From Dimargaris cristalligena (lineage: Eukaryota; Kickxellomycota; Dimargaritomycetes; Dimargaritales; Dimargaritaceae), in the NCBI GenBank assembly GCA_027576995.1, contig JANBQC010000001.1, positions 62,001-126,000 on the forward strand: DNA of 64,000 nt, written 5' to 3'. Under the pieces are notes generated by a model, which saw only the letters and a program-made list of their open reading frames with translations, had not been told where the DNA came from and made no database searches. The position numbers and the translations under genes were made by a program. Positions 21,595 through 32,879 of the stretch are shown piece by piece; positions within the stretch are counted from its first letter, which is position 1; each line of letters starts with the position of its first letter.

Positions 21595-21926
21595 TAGCGG
21601 GGGACCAGGTTTAGCGATTATCACTGACGTTTTTATTTATAAATACGTGCTCACTATACTTGACCTCAACCGCGGTCGCCCAGTTTCGGATATTGTACCA
21701 TATTTACACTTTTTGAGTCGAGTTGGTGAGGTGGTGAATTTCCTTCTCTTTCTTTTATACATTCTTCCTTGTCCTTCCACTACTTTCATTAATCATTGCA
21801 ATAAATATTAGATTTTAACGCCACCCCTCACAATTACAAAGAACACTGCTATGTAATTCAAAAGCCTGCCTGGCCGTTAGCGATGAATAGATGGCTGCTT
21901 TACCCACTGGTGTATTCCAGCATTGA
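21595..21926. other. Convergent spacer before WDR70
   Basis: About 330 nt of AT-rich sequence with AATAAA-like strings near 21800. It may hold a small terminal exon of the 20953 gene after the acceptor at 21684. Otherwise it is 3' UTR sequence of two convergent genes. Confidence 0.45.
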
Positions 21927-23919
21927 CTAAGAGGGATTGGGCCGCTTCCGCTTAGCATTGTCATCGGTCCCCTCATCAGAGCGTTTGCCGGGGCGGGGGT
22001 GGGTCTTTTGGTAAGCGGGTGTAACCCAGTAGGGGTCCTCTTCGGCGGCTTTCGCGTATTTAAGGAGGGCCTCGCGAGGGTCTTCGTCCAAGGCGGTATT
22101 CTTAATCAAGGATTTCATAATATGCTGGGTTTCGGTATGTCCTAGACGGCCACTATGCCCATGGCCCGCCATGGGGCGTTCAGGCATTCGCGAGGCTACC
22201 GGGTCCTGGCGGAGTTTCTCTAACTGCCGCTTCTTAGAACCCACCGGGCCCGTATTCCGGTACATGGGCAGGGCGTGGGGGGTGATGATCTGGTGGGGAA
22301 GTATAGTGGATGCCTCGGACGAGCGGGACTGGGGTTTGGCGGCTCGCTCGACCCCTAGTTTAGCGCCGCGAACACTGGTCGATGGGTCGTAGTAGACCCG
22401 GATGGCCCCCTTGTTGGTGCTGCATATAATTTGGTTGATGCGGGAATGCCAAAGTACAGAAATGACACTGGTCCCTTCTATAGGGGTGTTGTAGGCGTCA
22501 CTAAGGTCCGCCCGGTTCAGCATGCGAATCTGTCCGGCCGGGTCGGTGGGACTACCGCTGACCCCAGTGACAATGTAGCGTTCGTCGGGGCTGAATAGCA
22601 GGCCAGTGCCGGAGTAGAGGCACGGGAGATTAGTGCGAGTGGCAAGGGGCAGTTTGAATTGGCGGAGGTCCCAGAGCTTCACCGTATCATCACCACTCCG
22701 ACTAGCCAGTATGTTTTGATCCCGGGAGAGGGCCAAGGACTCGGCGGACCCTCCGGGGGCATGGGCCTGGGCCACGCAGTGAGTGGGCTTATTGGGGTTG
22801 CCTTTGGTGGACCACATGCTAAGGCAGCCGTCATTGGTGGCCGTTATAATAGACTGGCCGTTGGTGGGCATCAGGGCGGCTTCGACCGAGACTCGGGTGG
22901 TGCTTCTCTGGGGCCGGATGACCAGTACTTGGTTTTGCTTGTGCTTCTGGGTAGCATCCCAAATGCGCACAGTACCATCCCGGGATGCCGTGTAGAAAGT
23001 ATTGGTATTCGTGGGGTGCCAGCCCACTCGAGTGATAGCCATCGTATGCCCCGCAGTGCGTCGTTGATCGCGGATGTACATGTCGCCTTTGGCAAACTGC
23101 TCCAGGGTGTCTCCATCGCGGTCGAAAAGCATGGGGGAGGGCGAATCAGCGACCGCTAGAAAACGGTCCCCGGTGAGGCTGTAGTGAATATCGTGAATGG
23201 GGCATTCCCCGAAGGGTTCGATGGTCCGGAAGGGGCGAAAGGCGGCATCCATACCGGCAAAGTCCCAGAGCTTGATGGTGTAATCATGTCCACCTGATAT
23301 GAGACGGGCTCCTGCGGGATCTAGAGCTAATGCACCCACGGTCTATGGGTGGTGCAACAGGTAGACATAGGGACAACGCGTACGACTTTTGTTAGCTATT
23401 AGGTTAAGTTAACGACGGTCGGAGGGGGGGGGTAAGGTCGGATTGGAGCGCGCCCAGCTGCAAGAAGGGGCGGAGGGAGCGCCAGCCCTGGAATGCCAAT
23501 TGGGAGCTACTCATAAGTCACAATTGAAAGGCAATCCCCCTGAAACGCCGTTCAAGGAGCAAAACAAAGGGATTGTTGGAATGGCATATTGAAGGATCGA
23601 TGGGGATGGTCGATTAATGTGGATATTATGGCGCCAAAAGAGAAGCGCAAAGAGGGAGCAGTCGATTGGCGACAGGGCATAGTGTGGTATGGATTGCCCT
23701 GAAGCTGGATCATTGGTATGCGGCGAGATGATGGGGCAGGGTTAAAAACAGGCCCTGTCTGCATTTTTATCTCTTTGCTGTGCGTGGGCTTACCTTACGG
23801 TGGTCAGAGAGCTCCACGAACTGGGTGGTAGGGGGGCCGGCCTCACCGGTGTCGGACTCGTAGTCAGAGACCTCGCTGGAAGAGGAGGAGTGCTGCGAGG
23901 ACGAAGGCGAGCGACTCAT
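21927..23919 (-). CDS. WDR70: WD-repeat protein 70 (WDR70), two exons
   Basis: Exons 23919-23794 and 23342-21927 give 513 residues. WDR70 is a nuclear beta-propeller protein linked in fungi and animals to CRL4/DDB1 ubiquitin ligase, H2B monoubiquitination and DNA-break processing. The first exon is an acidic Ser-rich start ending FVELSDHRK, joined to TVGALALDPAGARLISGGHD. This matches the family first-repeat entry (LKHGTKTVSALGLDPSGARL type). Several WD repeats follow (for example TIKLWDFAGMD, TVRIWDATQ, DDTVKLWDLRQF). The family C-terminal blocks are present: IITPHALPMYR, KKRQLEKLRQDP, and REALLKYAKAAEEDPYWVTP. It ends in a basic tail. The 451-nt intron is the longest resolved here. Divergent from eIF4G. 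Confidence 0.95.
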
Positions 23920-24924
23920 GGTGGCTGTTGCGCTGGGCGAACGGGTAAACTCTGGCTGCGGGTGATTCACAAACTGCCGTATAGCGACCGCTCGGCAGAA
24001 AGGACTATGAAGGGGGCTAGTTGCGAGGTGCTGAGGTACAGAGTAGGCGGTAATGAAGGGATAGCGCGACGGGAACGGGTGAGAAAGGGCCCATGTGCGG
24101 GTTGCTCAGGGCATCTTCAATCGACCAGCCTCGGTTCCTTGGCACAGCCGCAATCCACTTTACAGGCCTAATACCTCTGTTGTCTCATACTCGCTCGCAA
24201 GTCACGTTACATGGGTGAAGTTAGTATGAGGGGTGGTCAGCTTCCTGCCAAAAATATTCAGGCCAAGGCAGTTTAGTTGTGGAATCGTGGAACAAACCTC
24301 CTCTCCTTTAATGCCCCCCCATGCCTATGCAATAGAGCCGCTGATTTTTTTTTCGCGAGGATTGTTGCATGCAGGCATCCACCGGCGGATAAGACACACT
24401 ATACGGGAAAGCCCCGCCATTGGTTCCACCTCTCGCCCACATTGGCTTTGGTAATGTATGCGCATACAATCCCCCCTCTCCAACAGCTCAGAACAGCCCT
24501 TGTATTCGACTGCCTTTTGCCTGTCTGGCTTGTTCTTTCTTTCCTTCTTCCACCATTCCCGGTCCATCTACTTTGGACCCATTTCCCCTTGTTTGCGCCG
24601 TCGCTTCTCGTTGGGGTACTCCGCCGTCGCTATTGTTGCCGACCGCCCCTCTTCTACAGTGTGAGTTCCCCATATATCCCCTACCGTTCTTTCCAAATCC
24701 ACCCTTGGTCTTTGACACTCCTTTGCCGGCCCTTATTCACTGCCCCACCAAGGAAGGAAGGAAGTGCGGTTGCTGTTCATGATACGTAAGAAGGGCTGCC
24801 GCTTATTCACCAGCCCCACCCACCTTCCCCGTCCCGGCGTGGTGCAGACTGTATCGGGTCCCTGCTTAGCCCCATATCTCTTCCCCCACCGTATAATGGG
24901 GTTCTTTTTTGGTGCTCTCACACT

Positions 24925-24945
24925 CCCCCCCCCAAAAAAAAAAAA
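24925..24945. repeat. C9-A12 homopolymer junction
   Basis: Nine C followed directly by twelve A on the plus strand. A similar C-rich tract turning into A is at 20882-20909. Confidence 0.9.
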
Positions 24946-25173
24946 TATATTGCCTCGTGCACACCGGTGGTGGTTAGGGCTGGGTCTCTTCTACGACTGT
25001 GGGTGGGCGAGGAAGGTGGAGGCGTAATAATCCCCTTCGCCTTATCCATTCTGATAAATACGCTTCTTTGTGGGGTCTCGGTTTGTTCATAACCGGCTCA
25101 GGCCTTACCCCGTCAACTGACCCAACAGCCAACTGCAGCCTGGTATTCCACTTGACTTGGCGCGATACCCCTG

Positions 25174-25180
25174 TATAAAA
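25174..25180 (+). promoter_or_regulatory. Likely TATA box of eIF4G
   Basis: TATAAAA in the context CCTGTATAAAAGGC, 292 nt before the eIF4G start codon and followed by a long pyrimidine-rich leader. This is the best TATA match in a promoter position in the window. Confidence 0.55.
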
Positions 25181-25471
25181 GGCTTGATTCAGGTCATCGG
25201 CGGTTGGATCACACTGATTCTTTAATCCTGATTCACCTCCTCCTTCTAGTCTATTCCCTCCTCGGAAGATCGCCGTCCTTTACGCTATTGTCTCTAACTT
25301 GTTATCTACTGCACCCTCCCCCATCTCTACCCTACTGTATTTATTTTCCCGTCCTACCCCTTAGCCGTAGTTTGTTCTCGTTGGATTTCCCAAAGCGCCA
25401 CTCCGCTGTCCTCTCTCCCCCACTGCTCGCTTCTCTGCCGCGATCACCCTCCTCTTCATAATCCCTCATAG

Positions 25472-28400
25472 ATGAATCGCACACTGCCTTCAGCACCCGT
25501 TTCCTACGCTCAAACCGCTAAGCAATCGCATCCGAGGCCCAGCCCCCCCGCATCTAACTCCACTGCCCGTCCACCCCCGAGTGCGACTACCGCTATAATT
25601 GATTCTTCCGCACTCGCCAAACGCACTCAGCACCCCCGGGGCCCTGTCGTCCCATCTAAACCCACTTCCAATATTCCGACCCCAACCCTCCCACCGAGCG
25701 CCCCCAACCAGCCCGCCGCTAAGGTTCCGGCCTCCGCTCACAATACCTCCCGGCCCCGGCCCGTGTCCTTCTCCAACGTGCCCCTATCGGGTTCCCGCCA
25801 CGCTCCCTCCTACCATGGCAATCTAACCGATTCGGCCAATGGCTCCGCCTCTCGGCCGCCCGTGCGCGGTCCGGCCGTACAGCTGCCCCCCCGGCAGGCT
25901 GGGTTTGCTCAGGCACCCGCCATCCAGTTTGGTTCCCTGAACCAGTCTACCCCGGCCCCCCAACCCCCGACGGCCGCCTCCGAAGAAAATCATCTCAAGA
26001 GTGGCGGTGCCCCCCCGGACCTGGTGGGCACCCCTCCCACGGCGCCTACTTTTGGAACCCTGGACCTGTCGGTGCCTGCCGATCGCTCCGAGGCCTCTCA
26101 TATGCCCCACTCGGCGGGTGCTGTTCGCTCGCCTGCCCCCCGGGCCCACGAACTTCCCCGTAGCTTCGAAAACAAATATAACAACAAATTCTACCCTACC
26201 GACGGTGGTCGGGGCCGGAGCGCCAGTCACTCCGGTTATGGCCAGGTCTCCTACGGTCCCGGGTACCATCAGAGTTCCGGCTACCCCCGCGGCAAGGTCG
26301 ACAAGACCCCGCCCCACTCCAATATGCCTCTTCCCTCGGGCTCAGCCGATGGCCCCGGCAATCCCCCTGCCGCCTTACCTTTCCACCCCGGAGGCGGTCC
26401 CCCTTATGGCTCGCCACACTCCATGGCCCCGCCTCATCCCCATGCCGCCGGCATGATGCCTGGCATGCATCCCCACTCCTCCATGCAGGCATCCCAGGGG
26501 CCTCCTCAGCCCTTCTACGGCTACCACGCCCCGCCTGCTGGCCAGCCCGGAAACCCAAATATGTACCCGTACCGGGGATATCCAGGTCAGCGACCCCCCA
26601 ACCCAAATGTCCACAAGCCCAACAACTACAGCGGTGCCTCCCCGGTTCCCGTTCCGCATGGGGGCTCCTCGATGGCGGCTGCCCAGCCTTATCCTGCCCC
26701 TCACCCCATGTCTCACGCCCATACCCACCCACACCCCGGCTCTCCGCATTTGCGTCCGCGGGATAAGCCCACCGGCACCATCCCCACCTCCGCTGCCCCC
26801 GCCCTGGTCACTGGCACGAGTCCGATTGGCTCAGGCGTCCCGCCCGCTCTGGCTGCCCACCAGTCGTGGGGCCATCCACAATACTATTCCCCGGTGCCGG
26901 GCCAGTTCGATCCTAATACCGCCCCCCAGGGCTACTACCGGCCGCCCCCACCTGGTGCCATGTATCCCTACCCTCCCCCCTACCCCATGGCGCCCGGACC
27001 CCCGCCGACCGGCTCCCCAATGTCTGTGAACGCGGTACCTCAGCCCATGTCATCGCGCCTCAATACTTCGGCCCCCGCCTTCTCGCCAGGCCCTAAAGTA
27101 AACAAGGCCATTCGCATCGTCAACCCCGAAACCAAACAGGAACTGGATCTAAAGAATCCAGTGCTGATCGGTTCCCCTGCCAAGCGTGAGGTCAGCCCGG
27201 TCATTCGCACCGGTCAACAGGCCTCCAATGACACCACGACCTCCGAGGCGGAAGCCAAGCCCACCTTCGTAACCCCCACTCGCCGCCCTGTCTCCATTGT
27301 GGCCCCATCCGAGGCTAAGAAGTTATCAGACCCCGAACCTGCCTCGACTGATGCCCCTGTGTCCGTCGAAACCCCCGAGGCCGATGAGATGGATGTCGAC
27401 GAACCCGGCAAGACCAGTGATTCCGAGCCCGAGACCATTTCGGTTCGGGTCAATGATCTGGCCAAGTTCAATGCCAACGAGGCGGATGACCTTGTCGCCC
27501 AGCTGGAGGGACTTAGCGTTAAGGAGCCCGAGGCGTCTGATGAGACTCCCGAAGTGGTTCCCGAAGAGGCTCCTGAAGCCCCAGAGGCCACCCCCATGGA
27601 GATGGAGGAGACTCCGATTGCCGAACCTGTTGAGCCCGTCGTTCCTGAAACTATTGAGACCTCTACTGAGCCGAAGGAGCAGCCCGCTGAAGAGGCCGCC
27701 GAAGTAGCGGAGGAGCCCGCCGAAACCGTTGCTGATGACGTCACTGATACGGACCAAGCCGATGCCGAGACTGACGATGAGGAGGCCGTTGAAGAGCAGG
27801 AGGAAGATGAAGTCCCTTCTCAGGAGACGGACGCGGCCCCCAGCGGACCGGCCAAGATGATGATGCTTGACGTTTCTTCGCTCGATAAGGTTCAATACCC
27901 TCCCAACATGGCCACTCCCACCGCCGAAAAGGGAATCCTGAAATATAATCGCGAGTTCCTGCTTCAGTTCCAGTCCCTTTGCACGGAGAAGCCCGTTCAG
28001 TTGAATAAGGAGGTAGTCGCCGCCACTGAAGAGGCCGGCGGTCATACCGACCGCCGCAGTACCAACGCGAATCGCCGTGGTATGACTGCCAACCGGGGCT
28101 CCGCTAAGGGGGGCGTGTTCCCTGAAAATAGCGGCATGGGTAACTTTAACCATGTTCCACGCACCAGTGCAGACCGGTTCGCCAATTCCAACATGCGGAA
28201 TTTGAGCGGTACTTCTTACCCTGGTTCGATGGGTGCCGGCATGCACATTGGTCCCCGCTCGGCCAGCACTAGCCACATGCAATCGCGCAACAGTGGAATG
28301 GGTAACCGGGAGGGCCGTAGCTCTCGCCGGGGAGAAAAGAAGAAGGGTTACGGCAACCAGCCTACTGGTGCCAACCCGACCCCCATTGAGAACGTCAAGC

Positions 28401-30490
28401 CTTTGGAGAAATCGGCGAACCGCTGGACTCCGCGCACTGTCGGCGAGGGTACTAAGAAGGAGGCTACCAGCGATGACGGCATCCCCTCGAACGAGGTGAT
28501 TATCCGTAAGGTGAAGTCCCTCCTCAACAAATTGACTCTGGAGAAATTCGAAAGTATCTCGAACCAGATTGTCGATTTCGCTCGGTTATCGGCCAAGACC
28601 GGTAATGGCCAGATTCTGGAGCTCGTCATTCAGCTGATCTTTGAAAAGGCCATTGACGAAATGAACTTCTGTTCCATTTACGCCCTTCTGTGCCAGAACA
28701 TGATGGGCCGTTTGGACGACGTTCGCAGCGACGACTACAAGAACAACAAGGGCGAGCCTCTGGCCGGTTCCCAGCTTTTCCGGAGGTACTTGCTTAGCCG
28801 CTGTCAGTTTGAGTTTGAGAAGGGCTGGCGGCTGGATACCGAGGGCATTGATGTCACCGATCCCAGTTTTATCATGTCCGACCAGTACTACGAGCTGCAG
28901 AAGCAGAAGCGACATGGTCTCGGATTGGTAGCGTTTGTTGGTGAACTGTACAAGAAGGGTATGTTGTCCGATAAGGTGGTACATGGCTGTATCATCAAGC
29001 TGCTCTCCAACTTCGAGAACCCTGTCGAAGAAGAAGTGGAAAGCCTGTGCAAACTTATGACTACGTGCGGTAAGCAAATCTCGGAGAGCAAGGTCCTGAG
29101 TCTCAATATGGACAAATATTTCCGGGCCATCCAGGCCCTGTCGGTCAATAAGAACCTGCCTAGTCGGTTCCGTTGCCTGTTGCTCGATGTGATTGATCTG
29201 CGCAAGGCTAACTGGGTGGATAAGAAGAACGCAGGTCCCAAGACCATTGCCGAGATCCACGAAGATGCCGCCCGCGAGAAGGAAGAGTCCCAGATGCAGC
29301 TCCGCAAGTCGGCCAGTTCGAGCGGCCGGGGTATGCCCAACCTCCAACAGCAATTGGGTGGCCGGGGCTATGGCGATCGTCGTGGCCAGCGCTCCCTCAC
29401 TCCCGGTGGTCTGGATGGCTGGAACAACAACGCGGGCGCCTCCCGCAAGACTGGTGATTTATCGCGCTTCGGTAACTTAAGTAACTTGAAGGGCTCGGCC
29501 ACCCCTAGCCTCGGTCCCAGTGGCGGTCTCTTCGGCAGTCTCGGGGGCGGCTCCCGTGGTTGGAAGGAAGAAGGCCAGAGCGGTGGAAACGCTCCCCGTC
29601 GCCCCCCGCATTCCAGCGGTGCCTCTACTCCCCAGCTGTCCCGGTCCAACTCGCATATCGGCACATCAAATAAATTCAGCGCCCTGGCCAACGTGGGCGA
29701 TATGATGGGTGCCAAGGAACCCACCGCTGAGGAGCCCAATGTGGGCAAGTCGCCCACCGGTCTGTCCCCCGTCCAGAAGTCGGCCTCGATGCGCCCGCGC
29801 TTCAACCTCCTTCCCCGTGGTTCCACAACGGGAGACGTAGCTGTTGCCCCCGCTACCTCGACCGGAGATGAGGCCGTACCCTCCTCCGCTTCGACGCCTG
29901 CTGGTCCCACCTCTGAGACCCTCAACAAGCCCGTGAAGAGCATGCTGCTGGAGTACCAGGGCCTTAAGGATCTGGAGGAAGTGAAGATGTGCCTGGAGGA
30001 GATGGGAGGCACGGAGGCCCACGCTCCCATCGTTTGTGAAATGTTCAAAGTGGCTTTGGATAAGGGCGATAAGATGGTCGATACGATTGCCGAGTTGCTC
30101 CCTAAGTTGACCGGTGCTGAAGCGATCGCTCGCGGGCAGCTGGTCGCTGGGCTGGCTCAATTCGCCGAACTGATTGAGGACCTCGCGATGGATTTCCCCC
30201 GTGTCCACCACTATGTGGGACGGGTGTTGGCCTGCTCCAAGGTCACGGTGGATGAGCTTCGGCAAGTCCTTCGCCCGTTGGAGAACCCCACCTCCATGTC
30301 CCCCCCCGCTCTGCCTGTGATCAAAGAGTGGCTGCTCGCCCGGGAGTCTACCGTGGCCAGTCTTCGCGAAGAGTTGTCCACGAGCTCGTTTGACGTGTCC
30401 GTGTACTTCCCGACTGACGGCCGTACCCCCGAGGCTATCCAGCGGACCCTTGACCTCAAGGACATGTCGGACTACATCCCTCTCCTGTAA
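25472..30490 (+). CDS. eIF4G: Translation initiation factor eIF4G
   Basis: This intronless 1672-residue protein is the scaffold of eIF4F, which bridges the cap-binding eIF4E, the helicase eIF4A and eIF3. The first 560 residues are Pro/Gly/His/Ser/Tyr-rich and disordered, where fungal eIF4G binds RNA and Pab1. An acidic Glu/Pro-rich region (about 590-800) leads to the eIF4E-binding motif YNREFLL at 825-831. Arg/Gly-rich basic sequence follows (about 850-960), then the MIF4G HEAT domain from about 1007 (VIIRKVKSLLNKLTLEKFES) to about 1250. After a second basic, Ser-rich linker an MA3 domain lies at about 1489-1640 (MLLEYQGLKDLEEVKMCLEE, MFKVALDKGDKM). Budding-yeast eIF4G has no MA3. The extreme C-terminus is PEAIQRTLDLKDMSDYIPLL. 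The start at 25472 follows a TATA box and long leader. Confidence 0.97.
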   Translation: MNRTLPSAPVSYAQTAKQSHPRPSPPASNSTARPPPSATTAIIDSSALAKRTQHPRGPVVPSKPTSNIPTPTLPPSAPNQPAAKVPASAHNTSRPRPVSFSNVPLSGSRHAPSYHGNLTDSANGSASRPPVRGPAVQLPPRQAGFAQAPAIQFGSLNQSTPAPQPPTAASEENHLKSGGAPPDLVGTPPTAPTFGTLDLSVPADRSEASHMPHSAGAVRSPAPRAHELPRSFENKYNNKFYPTDGGRGRSASHSGYGQVSYGPGYHQSSGYPRGKVDKTPPHSNMPLPSGSADGPGNPPAALPFHPGGGPPYGSPHSMAPPHPHAAGMMPGMHPHSSMQASQGPPQPFYGYHAPPAGQPGNPNMYPYRGYPGQRPPNPNVHKPNNYSGASPVPVPHGGSSMAAAQPYPAPHPMSHAHTHPHPGSPHLRPRDKPTGTIPTSAAPALVTGTSPIGSGVPPALAAHQSWGHPQYYSPVPGQFDPNTAPQGYYRPPPPGAMYPYPPPYPMAPGPPPTGSPMSVNAVPQPMSSRLNTSAPAFSPGPKVNKAIRIVNPETKQELDLKNPVLIGSPAKREVSPVIRTGQQASNDTTTSEAEAKPTFVTPTRRPVSIVAPSEAKKLSDPEPASTDAPVSVETPEADEMDVDEPGKTSDSEPETISVRVNDLAKFNANEADDLVAQLEGLSVKEPEASDETPEVVPEEAPEAPEATPMEMEETPIAEPVEPVVPETIETSTEPKEQPAEEAAEVAEEPAETVADDVTDTDQADAETDDEEAVEEQEEDEVPSQETDAAPSGPAKMMMLDVSSLDKVQYPPNMATPTAEKGILKYNREFLLQFQSLCTEKPVQLNKEVVAATEEAGGHTDRRSTNANRRGMTANRGSAKGGVFPENSGMGNFNHVPRTSADRFANSNMRNLSGTSYPGSMGAGMHIGPRSASTSHMQSRNSGMGNREGRSSRRGEKKKGYGNQPTGANPTPIENVKPLEKSANRWTPRTVGEGTKKEATSDDGIPSNEVIIRKVKSLLNKLTLEKFESISNQIVDFARLSAKTGNGQILELVIQLIFEKAIDEMNFCSIYALLCQNMMGRLDDVRSDDYKNNKGEPLAGSQLFRRYLLSRCQFEFEKGWRLDTEGIDVTDPSFIMSDQYYELQKQKRHGLGLVAFVGELYKKGMLSDKVVHGCIIKLLSNFENPVEEEVESLCKLMTTCGKQISESKVLSLNMDKYFRAIQALSVNKNLPSRFRCLLLDVIDLRKANWVDKKNAGPKTIAEIHEDAAREKEESQMQLRKSASSSGRGMPNLQQQLGGRGYGDRRGQRSLTPGGLDGWNNNAGASRKTGDLSRFGNLSNLKGSATPSLGPSGGLFGSLGGGSRGWKEEGQSGGNAPRRPPHSSGASTPQLSRSNSHIGTSNKFSALANVGDMMGAKEPTAEEPNVGKSPTGLSPVQKSASMRPRFNLLPRGSTTGDVAVAPATSTGDEAVPSSASTPAGPTSETLNKPVKSMLLEYQGLKDLEEVKMCLEEMGGTEAHAPIVCEMFKVALDKGDKMVDTIAELLPKLTGAEAIARGQLVAGLAQFAELIEDLAMDFPRVHHYVGRVLACSKVTVDELRQVLRPLENPTSMSPPALPVIKEWLLARESTVASLREELSTSSFDVSVYFPTDGRTPEAIQRTLDLKDMSDYIPLL

Positions 30491-32342
30491 ATTGTTCTGG
30501 TTTCATCCACTCTTCTATACCACGTAGTCTGAAGTACCGACGGCAGCCCACTCCTTTTTTGTCTATTTACACACATACATTCATGCGGACTCGTTGGACA
30601 GGGCTGATCCGAGCGGTAGTCATGAGGGATGGGGCACACCTCTGCCTCTCATCTACCACTTCTTCTATACCATAGCGCCAAGTTGTTGTTTTTATTTTAT
30701 TTTTGCATTTATATCATTTCGGTAGCCTTGCCCCTATTTTCTGTCGTACCTCTCCGTGACTTGCCAATGCTGTTTTTTAATTTGTGATTGGTGTTATTTG
30801 TCGTTTTGCAGTCCCACCATGGCTCCTTTTGAGACCGCATTTGTGGCCATTCCCAGGCTTCGCTTATTTTTGACTCCTCACATACCTTTTCCATTATATA
30901 TACATATATATATATATATATAGATAGCTAGATATACGTTTCTACATAGGCTTCTCTCAGGCTTAGGCCGCTTTGTGCGTCCCATTCTTCAAAATATATT
31001 ACTTTTTAATAATACTACTTAATACCAAAAGATTACAGGGAACCCAGTTACCGCTTCTGGTGAAGCTACGATGAAAGTACATGGATCTGGTTTTGGCAAA
31101 GCAGTCAGACAAAGTGGCATTAGGGTTATGGGCGTCAATCTTTGTGGGTGGTAGACGGGTTGGAAAACCAACTCCCTTTTAATATTATTGATTTGAACAG
31201 TCATATTGTAGTAAGGAGCCATTCAGCTTAAACCACCAACTAATGATTTAGTCGTGAAGAAAAGTGTTAAAGGGCCACGAAGTTATTCAAGTGACTGGGT
31301 CTATAGTTATATATTGGCAGGTCAACAACGTAACAAAGGACCTGCGTATCTGAGCTGCCACTCTCCTTGTTGCTGGAGATCCTTTATATGGCAAAGTTGA
31401 GGCCCGTGCGACCCAATTGGCCATTTTTTATACTCGTCACTATTGCTTAAAATATTGTTATATTGAGAACAGCAATGCCCCATGTGCCAATCGGTTATTT
31501 TTGAGTACATTATAGTAGCCCTAGTACCCCGCGCGTCGTAGGGTAAACTCGTAGTGAATTCCAATATCCTTACGCCCAGGAAGAATATGTTGAGAGAATA
31601 CTGAAAATAAGGTTGCAAAAGGCGCTTTGTAGATAAATATAATGGCGAATAACCATGGGAATTAGTACGGCTTTATATAGTCGGGTGGACTGGGGATATA
31701 AACGTAGAACTAGCTCAGAATATGCTTGAAGACGTTACTGGGGCAAATAATATAAGAGTAATGGAGTATAAAGATGGAATGGCGAATGGGTTATATCGAG
31801 CAGATGGGTGGAGGAGGTGGGTGTGACTAAAGGGAGAGAACACCTTTGGTGATTGAATCCCCGTGTCTCTTTGATTATTAAGCACAGCGCTTTGGATTGT
31901 GGTCCGCTAAAGTGGCCGGATAAACATCGGGCTAAAGGAACCGGACGGTTGAGGGGCAACATTCAAGCCCATGAATACATATAGATAGACATATATAACT
32001 TATTACGATTATGGATATTCTGCTATTATTAGTTCTAATGTTTTTCGTCGCAGATGCGTAGTCGCTCCTTGGAAGCCGTACCTACGCCATTTGGATGCTA
32101 GTATAATTATGCTAGTGTGATGAAACTATCTCACAACACAGTAGCCCTTCCCAGTAAAGAAAGGAACATAACCAGGAATAGCAGGCCAATATTAATTCGA
32201 TTTGCTACGAGTTAGGTTAGGGGGTCCCCCTCATAAGTCGGGCGTAAGTTTGAAATGTTTATTACATCCTAACAGTGCTCTGGAACGTGTTAATACGAAA
32301 CCCCAGAATCGGGCGAATAGTCAATATTCAAAAGAAGTCTAA
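30491..32342. other. Convergent spacer between eIF4G and MRPS17
   Basis: About 1.85 kb, AT-rich in its right half, with an AT microsatellite at 30895-30922. It should include the eIF4G 3' UTR. Small minus-strand frames (31019-31222, 31322-31618, 31735-31962) carry no domain I recognise. No tRNA-like box pair was found. Confidence 0.5.
30895..30922. repeat. AT dinucleotide microsatellite
   Basis: An alternating TA run interrupted once by C, downstream of eIF4G. Confidence 0.85.
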
Positions 32343-32879
32343 TTACCGATAGACGGTACCGGTTTCGGGATCGGTATAAGTGTCGGCGGGCTTGATGATT
32401 TCGGCCACGGCAAAGGCCTTGCGTTTGCTGATTTTGCGGCAGGCCTCGATACGAACTACGTCCCCTACAGAACATTTTTCTCTCGCATCATGTACTAGGA
32501 AATTGGTATGGCGAGTCACGATCTATACCCGTAGGGAATGCCGTGGTGCGAGGTACAAATAATAAAGGGACCACAGGGAGGGGGGTTAGAGTTAGTTTGC
32601 GTGTGTGTATGTGGGGGGGGGGGTGGGTAGTTACAGCCAGGCACTAGGCCACTCATGAACAGCCCGAGATCACAAGCGTACTTTAAGGAATGCGGGCGGG
32701 CTGCTTCGGCTAATCGGGGTAAAGGGCTCGCATATGCCCTTCCCTGGCTTGGGAGTGGGCTCCGGGGAAACGCTCCTTACCTTTTGGACCTTGGGGTGCA
32801 GACGCTGGTGAGCCACGCGTACCTTGGCGGTCTTTTTGGCGGCGGTGTTGACCACCATTCCAATGAAGTTTTGACGCAT
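32343..32879 (-). CDS. MRPS17: Mitochondrial small-subunit ribosomal protein uS17m, two exons
   Basis: Exons 32879-32781 and 32522-32343 give 92 residues. The protein is the mitochondrial S17 family member, a primary binder of the small-subunit rRNA in the mitochondrial matrix. The start [20 protein letters not shown] and HPKVQK come from exon 1. Exon 2 continues [17 protein letters not shown], then the S17 core [19 protein letters not shown] and [15 protein letters not shown]. The junction [16 protein letters not shown] matches the family HPKYKK-x-TKKFLVHD pattern. The 258-nt intron uses GTAAGG and TATAG. The gene is short but complete, and diverges from GPI8. Confidence 0.93.

Larger units (their letters stand above)
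23920..25471. promoter_or_regulatory. Divergent promoter between WDR70 and eIF4G
   Basis: A 1.55-kb spacer. The right half is pyrimidine-rich on the plus strand with a C9-A12 tract, a clear TATAAAA at 25174-25180 and a long TC-rich leader up to the eIF4G ATG. Open frames of 70-170 codons here are low-complexity readings of these tracts. Confidence 0.55.

Noticed and set aside
31019..31222. Small minus frame starting MAPYYNM, considered as a small ATP-synthase subunit
   Set aside because: Similarity stops after a few residues and no further exon completes the family.
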